64,000 bases of DNA, taken from Bacillota bacterium (GTDB lineage: Bacteria > Bacillota > Clostridia > Acetivibrionales > DTU013). The position numbers and the translations under genes are program-made. The notes below the pieces were generated by a model. It was given only the letters and a program-made list of their open reading frames with translations. It was not told where the DNA came from and did not search any database. This document shows positions 34,407-42,578 of this stretch, one piece after another. The stretch is from positions 23,346 to 87,345 of the forward strand of contig JAEZCO010000050.1 in the NCBI GenBank assembly GCA_023433505.1. The letters are read 5' to 3'. The first letter of the stretch is position 1. The number at the start of each line of letters is the position of its first letter.

Positions 34407-35360
34407 GTGAATGGAACTGACCAGTTCTTTTACCAACAAAGTATGAAATTGCTTTGTCGTGATGACGCATGCTCTGTTTATCAGATGGAGAATGAAACAG
34501 GTGACGGGACAGCTACTTTTTATGAGGTTTATCCTGGCATTTGTGTTCTTTTCAATGATTTTCACATGGCAAACTGTCTTGCCCGGAGGTTTGATAACAG
34601 CCACATGATTACAATAAATCATTGCCGTGAAGGAAGAATCGAATGGGAAGTCAATAACGGAGCATACCTTTACCTCGCTTCCGGGGATATTATGCTGGAT
34701 AGTTCCACCACGGATAATAAGAACTGTAGCTTTCCGCTGAGCCATTATCATGGTATCACTGTAACCATTTCTGTCCCGGAGGCTACGACAGGTATGGATG
34801 AACTGTTCAAAATGTTCTCTATTGATTTGTTTCAGTTGGAACGAATTTTCGCATTAGAGCAACGCCCCTTTATTATGCATGGCACTTCTGCTCTGGCTCA
34901 TTTGCTTTCAGAACTATATCAGGTGTCGGAGTCCATTAAACTTGAATATCTGAAAGTAAAAATTTTAGAACTTCTTATTACATTGAAAGCGGTTGATCCT
35001 TCTCTGTTAGAAGAAGATTGCCCTTATTTCTATAAAACACAGGTGGAGAAAGTCAAGGCAATTATGTCCTTCATCACAGCAAGCCCAGAACAGCATTTTA
35101 CGATGGATGAACTGGCTTTGAGGTTCGATATTTCAGTGTCGGCCTTGAAGAAGTGCTTTAAGGGTGTGTACGGAACGGCTATCTATACTTACATACGAAA
35201 TTACCGCATGGATATTGCCGCTTCATTTCTTACGCAAACGCATGAACCTGTTACAACCATTGCCGGGAAAGTGGGTTATGTCAATACCAGCAAATTTTCA
35301 GAAGCATTCAAAAAGGTAAAAGGTAAGACGCCGTTGGAGTATCGAAAAGTCAAAATCTAA
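34407..35360 (+). CDS. AraC-family transcriptional regulator (YbtA-like)
   Basis: A 317-residue regulator with two helix-turn-helix motifs in the last 100 residues (FTMDELALRFDISVSALKKCFK and PVTTIAGKVGYVNTSKFSEAFKKVKGKTP). The N-terminal ligand domain is of the type seen in regulators of metallophore or siderophore uptake. It is a paralogue of the regulator at 41448. It sits between the ECF genes and the ABC pair, so it probably activates both. The start is GTG 34407 after GAGGTGAAATGAA. Confidence 0.85.
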   Translation: MNGTDQFFYQQSMKLLCRDDACSVYQMENETGDGTATFYEVYPGICVLFNDFHMANCLARRFDNSHMITINHCREGRIEWEVNNGAYLYLASGDIMLDSSTTDNKNCSFPLSHYHGITVTISVPEATTGMDELFKMFSIDLFQLERIFALEQRPFIMHGTSALAHLLSELYQVSESIKLEYLKVKILELLITLKAVDPSLLEEDCPYFYKTQVEKVKAIMSFITASPEQHFTMDELALRFDISVSALKKCFKGVYGTAIYTYIRNYRMDIAASFLTQTHEPVTTIAGKVGYVNTSKFSEAFKKVKGKTPLEYRKVKI

Positions 35361-35389
35361 ATGGAGTAAAACCAACCCGTACAGAGTGG
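35361..35389 (+). promoter_or_regulatory. Candidate AraC-type site F
   Basis: ATGGAGTAAAACCAACCCGT followed by ACAGAGTGGC, directly after the AraC gene and 80 bases before the ABC pair. TGGAGYAA and, 13-14 bases on, ACCCGWA recur at 42422 and 52583 before other genes of this regulon; CAGAGTGGC recurs at 31502. Confidence 0.45.
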
Positions 35390-35469
35390 CAGAGCGCTTA
35401 AGAAACTGTAATAATAAGAGAGTATCAGAGAGCCTGATGCTCTCCATTTTATGCAAGGAGGAAATAAAA

Positions 35470-37251
35470 ATGAAGCAAAAAAGTTGGATTTCTATTGTAT
35501 TTTCCTTTGCATCACAGTGTAAAGAAAAAATCGCATTGTCAGTTTTATGCGCAACTATCAGTATAATTGCTGGGCTGGTGCCTTATTGGAGTGTTTATCA
35601 AATCATTTCACTCTTTATCGGCGGTTCACCTGTGATGGCAGAGGTATGGAAGTGGTGTCTGGTTGGGTTAGGAACGTATGCCCTGCGTTTCTTGTTCTAT
35701 GGAATTTCCACCAGCCTTTCTCACATTTCGGCATATACGATTTTGGAAAACATCCGATTAAGCCTTGCCGAGAGGTTGATGAAGGCACCTTTGGGAACTG
35801 TATTAAGCGAATCTGTCGGCAAATTAAAAAGTGTTTTGGTAGACAGGGTGGAAACCATTGAGCTACCGTTAGCACACATGATACCGGAGTGCATTTCCAA
35901 TTTGTTGCTTCCCGTCGCGATTTTTATCTATCTGATATGTATTGACTGGCGTATGGCTCTTGCTATGTTGATTACTGTTCCCATCGCCTTTGTTGCCTAC
36001 GCCATTATGATGAAAAATTTCAATAAGCAGTATGCAGACTATATGGAGTCTAGCAACTACGTAAACGGCGTAATCGTGGAATATGTGGAGGGTATTGAGG
36101 TAATCAAGGCGTTCAACCAATCCTCCAGTTCTTACGAAAAATTTGCAAAGGCAGTAGAATCCTTCAAAGATTATACACTGAAATGGTATCAAAGCACTTG
36201 GAAACTGATGAACTTTGGCAGTGCGGTTTTGCCGTCCACCTTTTTGGGAACTCTCCCGGTCGGTATGCTTCTTTATTTGTATGGCACTCTCGCTCCACAA
36301 GATTTGGCTATGTGCTTGATTCTATCTCTGGGAATTGTTGGCCCATTGATGAATTTTGCGACCTATGTAAATGAAACAAAAACAGTTGAATACGCATTGC
36401 ATGATGTAGATCAGCTCCTTCACGTGGAAGAATTGGCGGATGAAAAGCAGTCGGTACAACTGCGAGATTACAATATTGAATTGTGGGATGTATCTTTTAC
36501 GTATGATAAAGCCGACGGGAAACAGGTACTTTCCCATATTAGCTTAAAAATCCCAGCCGGGAAATTTATAGCGTTGGTAGGACCTTCCGGTGGGGGCAAG
36601 TCTACCATTGCGCGTTTGATTTCCCGTTTTTGGGATGTGGGGGATGGTATGGTGACGATTGGCGGGATAGATATTTGCAAACTACCCCTATCTCAGCTGG
36701 CAGACATCGTCAGTTTTGTCACACAAGATAATTTTCTTTTTAACTGTTCCATCAAGGAAAATATTAGACTTGGTAATCCACAGGCTAATGATGAAGAAGT
36801 TTATGCAGCGGCGAAGGCTGCCTGCTGTGATGAGTTCATTCAAAAATTGGAGCGTGGATATGATACCCCGGCAGGTGATGCTGGCAATCGACTTTCAGGA
36901 GGAGAAAAACAGCGAATTTCCATTGCTCGTATGATTTTGAAAAACGCTCCGATTGTCATTTTAGATGAAGCGACAGCCTTTACCGATCAAGAGAATGAAG
37001 AAAAAATTCAGCTGTCTATCGCAGCGTTGACAAAAGGAAAAACTTTGCTGGTGATTGCTCATCGACTTTCCACTATTAAAAATGCGGATCAGATCATTGT
37101 CCTGCAAAATGGACAGGTTGAAGATATTGGAACACATCAGCAACTTTTGAACAGGGATGCGCTGTACCATGATATGTGGGAAGCTCATATAGGAGCTCAG
37201 AACTGGTCTGCCGGTTCTGGAGGAGGTAACAAGAATGTTTTATATTGTTAG
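35470..37251 (+). CDS. ABC transporter, membrane plus ATPase half (IrtA/YbtP-like)
   Basis: A 593-residue exporter-fold half-transporter: six membrane helices (residues about 15-300), then ATPase with Walker A GPSGGGKSTIARLISRFWDV, Q-loop VTQDNFLFN, signature LSGGEKQRIS, Walker B IVILDEATAF and H-loop AHRLSTI. Paired genes of this kind near YbtA-like regulators usually import iron-siderophore complexes despite the exporter fold. ATG 35470 follows AAGGAGGAAAT; a longer frame from 35386 has no such site. Its end overlaps the partner gene by 17 bases, suggesting a heterodimer. Confidence 0.88.
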   Translation: MKQKSWISIVFSFASQCKEKIALSVLCATISIIAGLVPYWSVYQIISLFIGGSPVMAEVWKWCLVGLGTYALRFLFYGISTSLSHISAYTILENIRLSLAERLMKAPLGTVLSESVGKLKSVLVDRVETIELPLAHMIPECISNLLLPVAIFIYLICIDWRMALAMLITVPIAFVAYAIMMKNFNKQYADYMESSNYVNGVIVEYVEGIEVIKAFNQSSSSYEKFAKAVESFKDYTLKWYQSTWKLMNFGSAVLPSTFLGTLPVGMLLYLYGTLAPQDLAMCLILSLGIVGPLMNFATYVNETKTVEYALHDVDQLLHVEELADEKQSVQLRDYNIELWDVSFTYDKADGKQVLSHISLKIPAGKFIALVGPSGGGKSTIARLISRFWDVGDGMVTIGGIDICKLPLSQLADIVSFVTQDNFLFNCSIKENIRLGNPQANDEEVYAAAKAACCDEFIQKLERGYDTPAGDAGNRLSGGEKQRISIARMILKNAPIVILDEATAFTDQENEEKIQLSIAALTKGKTLLVIAHRLSTIKNADQIIVLQNGQVEDIGTHQQLLNRDALYHDMWEAHIGAQNWSAGSGGGNKNVLYC

Positions 37252-38983
37252 ACGCCTGATTCATTGGACAGGCAAATATAAAAAGCGCATTTATGTCGGG
37301 TTTATCTATGCGTTCTTTCACAGTGTTTTTACAGCCATCCCTATTATGTTGGCTGCAAATGGTTTAAGTGCTGTTTTGAATGATTTTAACGGTATTGTCC
37401 CCTTGGAAGGGAAAAACATCTGGCTTTTGCTGAGTGCTATGATTTTAGCGGTGCTTGGACGTTTCCTGTTCTCTTATCTGCGAGCTATTACTCAGGAAAG
37501 CGTTGGGTACGAAGTTACCGCCGATGAACGTATCCGGCTGGGAGATATTCTGAAGCGTATGTCTTTGGGCTTTTTTAGTCGGAATAATATGGGGGAACTA
37601 TCTTCTGCAGTAACAACAGATCTTTCGTTTATGGAGATGTTTGCCATGAATATGGTAAACACAGTCGTAAATGGTTACATCACCGTTATTGTTATGATTT
37701 TATTTCTCGCTTTCTATTGTCCTCTGGCTGGAGTGATTTCACTTGTAGGTGTTCTATTTTCAGCATTATTTCTGCATTTGCTGGAAAAACGCAGTCGAAA
37801 AAATGCGCCGATTCACCAAAAAGCGCAGGATGATATGGTAGAGAGTTCCATTGAATATCTTCGTGGTATGCAGGTTGTAAAAGCATTTAGGCAAGAAGGC
37901 GCTTCTATTGAGGGAATACGCAAGGCGTATCAGGACAGTAAGAAAATAAATATTAAGATTGAACTAGAGTATATGCCTTTTAATTGCCTACACCTATTTT
38001 CTCTTAAAGCTGCGTCGATTGCCATTGTAGCAGTAGCCGCACTATTGACCTATAGTGGAAGCATGGAACTCCCAACTATGCTCATGATGGATATGTTTTC
38101 CTTTGTGATTTTCGGGAGTGTGGAGGCTATGAATAACGCTGCACATGTACTGGAAGTCATTGACGCCACGCTGAACAAGCTAGAAAAGATCGAAAACGCG
38201 GAGATCATTGACAAACGCGGAAAAGATATTGTATTAAATGCTAATGACATTGAATTTCAGGATGTGTCATTTGCTTACGATCAGAAGTACGTTCTCCAAA
38301 ATATCAACTTCACAATGCCGGAAGGCAGTACCACGGCGATTGTGGGACCATCTGGCAGCGGAAAAACTACCATCTGTAACTTGATTGCGCGTTTTTATGA
38401 TGTGAACAGGGGTAGAGTTTTGATTGGCGGCGAGAATATACAGAAGATGACCTGCGATAGCTTGCTCCGTAATATTTCGGTGGTGTTTCAGAAGGTCTAC
38501 CTATTCCATGACACCATCGAGAATAATATTCGCTTTGGTAATCCCCATGCCTCACAAGAAGAAATTATAGAGGTCGCCCAAAAGGCCCGTTGTCATGATT
38601 TTATTATGGCTTTGCCACAAGGCTATCAAACGGGTATTGGTGAAGGTGGTTCTACTTTGTCCGGCGGCGAAAAACAGCGGATTTCCATTGCCCGCGCGAT
38701 CTTGAAAAACGCACCTATTATCATTCTTGACGAAGCAACAGCAAGCATTGACCCTGAAAATGAGTACCTTATACAACAGGCTATCAGCGAATTAACAGTC
38801 GGGAAAACTGTCATAGTGATTGCTCACCGGTTGGCCACGATTGAACACGCAGATCAAATATTGGTCGTTGACGGTGGACAAATTGTGCAAAAAGGTACTC
38901 ACCAGCAACTTATCCATCAAGATGGTCTTTACCGTCGCTTTATCACTATCCGTGAACAGGCTGAAGGCTGGAGCATCGCTTAA
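37235..38983 (+). CDS. ABC transporter, partner half (IrtB/YbtQ-like)
   Basis: A 582-residue half-transporter with six membrane helices and an ATPase domain: Walker A GPSGSGKTTICNLIARFYDV, signature LSGGEKQRIS, Walker B IIILDEATASID, H-loop AHRLATI. It forms the second half of the heterodimer with the gene before it and is preceded by GGAGGAGG. The C-terminal GLYRRFITIREQAEGW resembles that of the truncated copy at 3.5 kb. Confidence 0.88.
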   Translation: MFYIVRRLIHWTGKYKKRIYVGFIYAFFHSVFTAIPIMLAANGLSAVLNDFNGIVPLEGKNIWLLLSAMILAVLGRFLFSYLRAITQESVGYEVTADERIRLGDILKRMSLGFFSRNNMGELSSAVTTDLSFMEMFAMNMVNTVVNGYITVIVMILFLAFYCPLAGVISLVGVLFSALFLHLLEKRSRKNAPIHQKAQDDMVESSIEYLRGMQVVKAFRQEGASIEGIRKAYQDSKKINIKIELEYMPFNCLHLFSLKAASIAIVAVAALLTYSGSMELPTMLMMDMFSFVIFGSVEAMNNAAHVLEVIDATLNKLEKIENAEIIDKRGKDIVLNANDIEFQDVSFAYDQKYVLQNINFTMPEGSTTAIVGPSGSGKTTICNLIARFYDVNRGRVLIGGENIQKMTCDSLLRNISVVFQKVYLFHDTIENNIRFGNPHASQEEIIEVAQKARCHDFIMALPQGYQTGIGEGGSTLSGGEKQRISIARAILKNAPIIILDEATASIDPENEYLIQQAISELTVGKTVIVIAHRLATIEHADQILVVDGGQIVQKGTHQQLIHQDGLYRRFITIREQAEGWSIA

Positions 38984-38995
38984 AGGAAGGTAACA

Positions 38996-39169
38996 ATGAA
39001 ACTTCATGCGTCAGGCGAGGATTATTTAGAAGCTGTGCTGATACTCCAAAAACAAAAAGGCATTGTACCTTATCGGATATGCTCGTTCAACTTGGTGTCA
39101 ATTTCAAAACTGCGCAGATGGATGCTTGCCGAATCTTTTTGGCTAATGCTATTATTTATGTTTGATTGA
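38996..39169 (+). pseudogene. DtxR-family regulator remnant
   Basis: MKLHASGEDYLEAVLILQKQ from ATG 38996 is a typical DtxR/MntR N-terminus. After KGIV the sequence jumps, one frame over, to DMLVQLGV and then TAQMDACRI, which is the dimerisation-domain segment, so the DNA-binding helix-turn-helix and about 50 residues are deleted. It is 12 bases after the ABC pair, where a co-transcribed metal regulator would fit. The intact relative lies at 39362 on the other strand. Confidence 0.7.
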
Positions 39170-39348
39170 TATGTCCTGTGCCGGAAATAATCGCCAAAGC
39201 AAAGTTTTTCTAGAATAGTATGAAATATCAATAAAACCAATATAATTCTTTATAAGTGAAATTCCTCAAAATAAGAATTTTTATGTAATTTACAATAAAC
39301 TCAATTATCAGTGATTTGCTCCGTAAGATGAGTGCAATATATAAAACA
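39170..39348. other. AT-rich intergenic stretch
   Basis: No gene or clear signal is seen here, apart from possible further tail sequence of the DtxR remnant. Confidence 0.4.
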
Positions 39349-39372
39349 ATGGCGGGTATAATCACCCACCAT
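39349..39372 (-). terminator. Possible terminator of the DtxR gene
   Basis: On the minus strand ATGGTGGGT pairs with ACCCGCCAT around GATTAT, followed by TGTTTTATAT. It overlaps the last codons of the gene. Confidence 0.5.
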
Positions 39373-39736
39373 TGTGCTGTTCATAGTGCTTTTTTAAGCA
39401 TTGATAACTCTCGTCACTGATAACGTGTTCAATTCTGCAGGCATCCTTTAATGCTGTATCTTCACCGACACCAAGAGTTATTAGAAATTGCGCAAGTATT
39501 TGGTGACGCTCATACATTTGGGTTGCTATTTCAAAGCCTGACTTCTCTAAAGTAATGTATCCGTCATTATCCATTTTGATATATCCGTTTTCTCGCAGTC
39601 GCTTCATGGCAACACTCACACTGGGCTTTGTATAGCCCATCTCATTTACAATATCAATCGAGCGAACCTGACCGGTTCGTTCTTTGAGCATTAGAATCAT
39701 TTCCAGATAGTTTTCTGCTGACTCCTGCATTTTCAT
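39362..39736 (-). CDS. DtxR/MntR-family metal-dependent regulator
   Basis: A 124-residue metalloregulator. The helix-turn-helix (VRSIDIVNEMGYTKPSVSVAMKRL, about residues 24-47) is followed by a wing and the dimerisation segment DACRIEHVISDES with the His/Glu metal ligands. The C-terminal SH3-like domain is absent, as in MntR. It would repress metal uptake genes when iron or manganese is plentiful. Its own promoter carries operator E, the same inverted repeat found before the transport operons, so it is the best candidate for the repressor. Confidence 0.88.
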   Translation of the reverse strand: MKMQESAENYLEMILMLKERTGQVRSIDIVNEMGYTKPSVSVAMKRLRENGYIKMDNDGYITLEKSGFEIATQMYERHQILAQFLITLGVGEDTALKDACRIEHVISDESYQCLKKHYEQHNGG

Positions 39737-39775
39737 TTCATCACCTCGGGGGATTAGTTTGTAGATATAATTCTA

Positions 39776-39794
39776 TATTAGTTCAGACTAACCG
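39776..39794. promoter_or_regulatory. Operator E: GGTTAG-N6-CTAATA (minus strand) in the DtxR promoter
   Basis: Read on the minus strand it is CGGTTAGTCTGAACTAATA, about 40 bases before the DtxR start. It matches operator D most closely (GGTTAG-N6-CTAATC). Position and sequence fit autoregulation. Confidence 0.55.
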
Positions 39795-39819
39795 TTTTTT
39801 CAAGGATTGATTGATGCGA

Positions 39820-39856
39820 TTGACAAAATAATAGTATCGTGATACTATTATTTTGT
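39820..39856 (+). promoter_or_regulatory. Promoter inside a perfect 16-bp inverted repeat
   Basis: TTGACA (39820-39825), 17 bases, TACTAT (39843-39848). The arms ACAAAATAATAGTATC (39823-39838) and its exact reverse complement (39841-39856) are separated by only two bases, so the palindrome spans the core promoter. Confidence 0.65.
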
Positions 39857-39858
39857 TA

Positions 39859-39876
39859 GGTTAGCAACGACTAACC
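39859..39876. promoter_or_regulatory. Operator B: GGTTAG-N6-CTAACC
   Basis: Immediately downstream of the palindromic promoter, at the expected start of transcription, with perfect 6-bp arms. It places the broken ATC-hydrolase gene in the same regulon as operators A, C, D and E. Confidence 0.65.
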
Positions 39877-39936
39877 GTATTCCATGAGCAAGTATTGGCA
39901 GATGCTAATTTCTGTATCCGGAATCGAGGAATCGCA

Positions 39937-40575
39937 ATGAATTATAGTATATATGTAGCGTCAATATGGTATCTGTTTTCACGAAGTTTTAAATCTGCGC
40001 TCTCCGAGCATTGGTGTTCTGAAAAATCAGCTGTGGTAATGAAAAAAGCTAAGCGGCTCTATAGGCAACTGATAGAACAAACACCCGGTATTGGAGGTGT
40101 AAAGGAAAACAGTCTGGAAATCAATCTTCTCAGCGCATTGCAGCTGGCATCAATCCATTTATCTGCCGATAAAGCAATTTGGGTTGATACACTGACAAAG
40201 ATTTACCGCGATGGCATGATGAACGGTTAGTTCTTTAAAAAATTCTTATCGCGAAAAGATGTTTTTCCTCCCAATGTGCAGGAAAAGAAAATGAAAGATG
40301 CCAAGAAGAGTCAGCAAACAACTTATAGGTATGATTGGATTTGGACATTCACTCCAGGTGATGTACCTGGTACTTGTAGGGCGGATTTTACTCAGTGCGG
40401 TATTTACACATTGTTTTGTGATTTAGACATTTCCGAAGTAACTCCTGCTATGTGCATGCTCGACTACACAATGGCGAATTACATGGGTGCAGAGTTTTAT
40501 CGGGAAAGTACACTGGCAGGCGGCACAGTGTGCGACTGTTTGTATGTGAAAAAGAAAGAAGGTGCATCAAAATGA
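39937..40575 (+). pseudogene. L-2-amino-thiazoline-4-carboxylate hydrolase family gene with a TAG stop
   Basis: An open frame of 212 codons is interrupted once by TAG (40228-40230). The first half ends IYRDGMMNG; the second continues FFKKFLSRKDVFPPN and carries the family end: FTQCGIYTLFCDLDISEVTP, MLDYTMANYMGAEF, TLAGGTVCD. Total length and motifs match the ATC-hydrolase-like family (cysteine-rich, found with metallophore or methyltransferase genes in Clostridia). The two halves are in one frame, so a single base change explains the stop. Either half alone is probably inactive. Confidence 0.7.
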
Positions 40576-40736
40576 AAGTACTGGTTTACGGAGCAGGAGT
40601 CTTAGGCAGCTATCTTGCCCATGTTCTTGTGTACGCAGGCAATGATGTAACTCTGCTTGCCCACGGCAATCGATATAATGAACTGGTTCAAAGTGATATT
40701 GAAGCAAACAGGAAATCACTCATAAGAATGGAGTAA
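40572..40736 (+). pseudogene. Ketopantoate reductase-like N-terminal remnant
   Basis: MKVLVYGAGVLGSYLAHVL and NDVTLLAHGNRYNEL form the NADP-binding start of the PanE/ApbA family (normally about 300 residues). After residue 40 the sequence diverges and ends at codon 54. Its ATG overlaps the stop of the previous gene (ATGA), showing an old operon. Confidence 0.72.
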
Positions 40737-40957
40737 CAGGTATTAGAAGACTTATTATCGGGGTAGATGATCTCTTATATTTTTCGAGTAAATACAATCA
40801 ATTATTCTCAAAAGGTGAGAAACAGGAGGATGGATGTGTTTATCGGTTAGGAGAAAAGGAAATCTGCCTCAAAGAGGAAAAAGAAGAACTTCTTGATATG
40901 ACACTTACTCACAAAGCAAAGATATTTATTACTGTATAAGTATTCACGAGGTTTCCT
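40737..40957. other. Degraded sequence between two remnants
   Basis: One frame stays open to 40939 (reading GVTGIRRLIIGVDDLLYF, later KAKIFITV) but has no start and no family I recognise. It probably belonged to a deleted gene. Confidence 0.3.
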
Positions 40958-41356
40958 TCTTGCATAGATGATTTTAGAGGTAAGCTGCTGGACGTTCCTT
41001 TGGGGACGGCTTTGTTTACCGCCTCAAAATATAAATGTATGAAAAATGCGCAGATAACTTGTCTGGATTACTCCGAGGATATGATGAAATTTGCAGCAAA
41101 AAAATTCAGGAATGCAGATATCAAGAATGTCACATGCTTACAGGGTGATGTAGGGGCACTTCCGTTTGAGGATAATTCGTTTAATGCTGTTCTCTCCATG
41201 AATGGTTTTCATGCCTTTCCAGACAAAGAGGCTGCATTCCGTGAAACCTAACGAGTACTGAAAACGGGCGGCAACTTTGTCGGTTGTTTTTATATCAGGG
41301 GCGAGGTAAAGAGAACCGATTGGTTTATCAATCATTTCTATGTGCCAAGCAAGTGA
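40958..41356 (+). pseudogene. Class I SAM-dependent methyltransferase remnant
   Basis: GKLLDVPLGTALFTASKY, ITCLDYSEDMMKFAAKKF and LPFEDNSFNAVLSMNGFHAFPD are motifs I to III of a Methyltransf_11 protein. The N-terminus is missing and a TAA interrupts ET-stop-RVLKTGGNF, where family members read RVLKPGG after a Tyr. A second stop follows at 41354. It is not functional. Confidence 0.75.
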
Positions 41357-41447
41357 ATGGGCTCTATGACGAATGCACTCTAATACGCTTGTGTAAAAAA
41401 CAGGAATGAGAAGCTGCAATGATATGAGAATGGAAGCAGGTGAAGAA

Positions 41448-42416
41448 ATGAAAGGGAGTGTCAATGGAACGGCGTTCCACGATATTTATTTTTCTAATCA
41501 GGAAAATGAACATACAGGCACAATACTCCATGAGGATAATGAATCCGGTACAGGGGATATGCAATACTTTGAGGTCGCTCCTGGAATCCAGATTTCCTAC
41601 AATAATCTGAACATGGACTCTTGCTTTCGGCCGGTTCGATTTCAAAAGGACTTCTTGCAGATAGATCACTGTTTAGAGGGCTGCTATGAATGGGAACTGA
41701 AAGGCGGCGGTGTAAGCTTCTTTGGAGAAGGGGACCTGTGTGTCAACAACCTTTGCCAGGATAAACAGGTTTTTGTCAGCTCCAGAATCCCTCTGAAGAA
41801 ATACCGGGGCATTACTATCCTGTTGGAGATAGAAACAGCACAAAAGACATTAAACACCGGATTTCAACAGGCAAATATAAATCTTAAACAGATTCGGGAT
41901 AATCTGTGTGCAGATGGGCGGTCGCTTCTGATTAAATCAAAGCATCAGATCGACCACATTTTCAGTGAACTGTACTTTGTGGATGAGCGCATCCAGTTAC
42001 CATATTTTTGGATTAAAATTATTGAATTACTGCTGTTTTTGAGCTTGTTGGATAATAGTTCCGTTCGTTGCCCACAGCGGTTTTCAGAGGAAATATCCCA
42101 GAGAACGCAAGCGGTTTATCAGTACATCATCGAAAACCCGTTTGCGAAACTGACTATTCCAGAGTTAGCTGTTAAGTTCAGAGTTGCTGAATCCAGCATG
42201 AAACGATGCTTCAAGTCTATTTCAGGAAAGTCCATCGGTACTTTCATGAAGATAAAAAAGATGGATGCCGCTGCGGAAATGTTGATTTCCGAACAGACTC
42301 TCAGTATAGGAGAAGTCGCTTATGCTGCCGGTTATGAAAATCAAAGCAAATTTTCTGCCGCTTTCAAGTCGATCATGGACGTAACCCCGCAAGCCTACCG
42401 ATATAAATATAGTTGA
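41448..42416 (+). CDS. AraC-family transcriptional regulator, paralogue of the 34.4-kb regulator
   Basis: A 322-residue regulator with the same layout as the one at 34407: a ligand domain with a conserved PGIQISYNNLNMDSCF-like stretch and two C-terminal helix-turn-helix motifs (LTIPELAVKFRVAESSMKRCFK and SIGEVAYAAGYENQSKFSAAFK). It lies directly before the Nik/Dpp-type operon. ATG 41448 follows AGGTGAAGAA; in-frame ATGs exist from 41406. Candidate AraC site C lies six bases past its stop. Confidence 0.82.
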   Translation: MKGSVNGTAFHDIYFSNQENEHTGTILHEDNESGTGDMQYFEVAPGIQISYNNLNMDSCFRPVRFQKDFLQIDHCLEGCYEWELKGGGVSFFGEGDLCVNNLCQDKQVFVSSRIPLKKYRGITILLEIETAQKTLNTGFQQANINLKQIRDNLCADGRSLLIKSKHQIDHIFSELYFVDERIQLPYFWIKIIELLLFLSLLDNSSVRCPQRFSEEISQRTQAVYQYIIENPFAKLTIPELAVKFRVAESSMKRCFKSISGKSIGTFMKIKKMDAAAEMLISEQTLSIGEVAYAAGYENQSKFSAAFKSIMDVTPQAYRYKYS

Positions 42417-42421
42417 CCTGA

Positions 42422-42443
42422 TTGGAGCAAAAACTGACCCGAA
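42422..42443 (+). promoter_or_regulatory. Candidate AraC-type site C
   Basis: TTGGAGCAAAAACTGACCCG followed by AA, closely matching the site at 52583 (both preceded by CTGA, same spacing) and less closely 35361. Confidence 0.5.
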
Positions 42444-42485
42444 TAGTTATAGAATGTACCGCTGTCGTATGCTATGATAAGTTGC

Positions 42486-42540
42486 GTGCCGATGGCAAGT
42501 ACGTTGGTTTTTGGAGCCGCTGTACTACGGCACTTTTTTT
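42486..42540 (+). terminator. Terminator or attenuator before the Nik/Dpp operon
   Basis: GTGCCG (42486-42491) pairs with CGGCAC (42528-42533) and AGTAC with GTACT inside; seven T follow. It ends the AraC transcript or attenuates read-through into the transport genes. Confidence 0.65.
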
Positions 42541-42547
42541 GGGATCG

Positions 42548-42567
42548 TGGTTAGTTGCGTCTAACCA
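42548..42567. promoter_or_regulatory. Operator C: TGGTTAG-N6-CTAACCA
   Basis: A perfect 7-bp inverted repeat with a 6-bp spacer just before the first transport gene. Confidence 0.65.
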
Positions 42568-42578
42568 TTATAAAGAAA

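Noticed and set aside
27105..40230. UAG read as an amino acid (pyrrolysine), because two genes have a single in-frame TAG (27105, 40228)
   Set aside because: TAG is the normal stop of several intact genes here (for example at 13693, 15533, 21962 and 25826), and neither interrupted family is known to use pyrrolysine.
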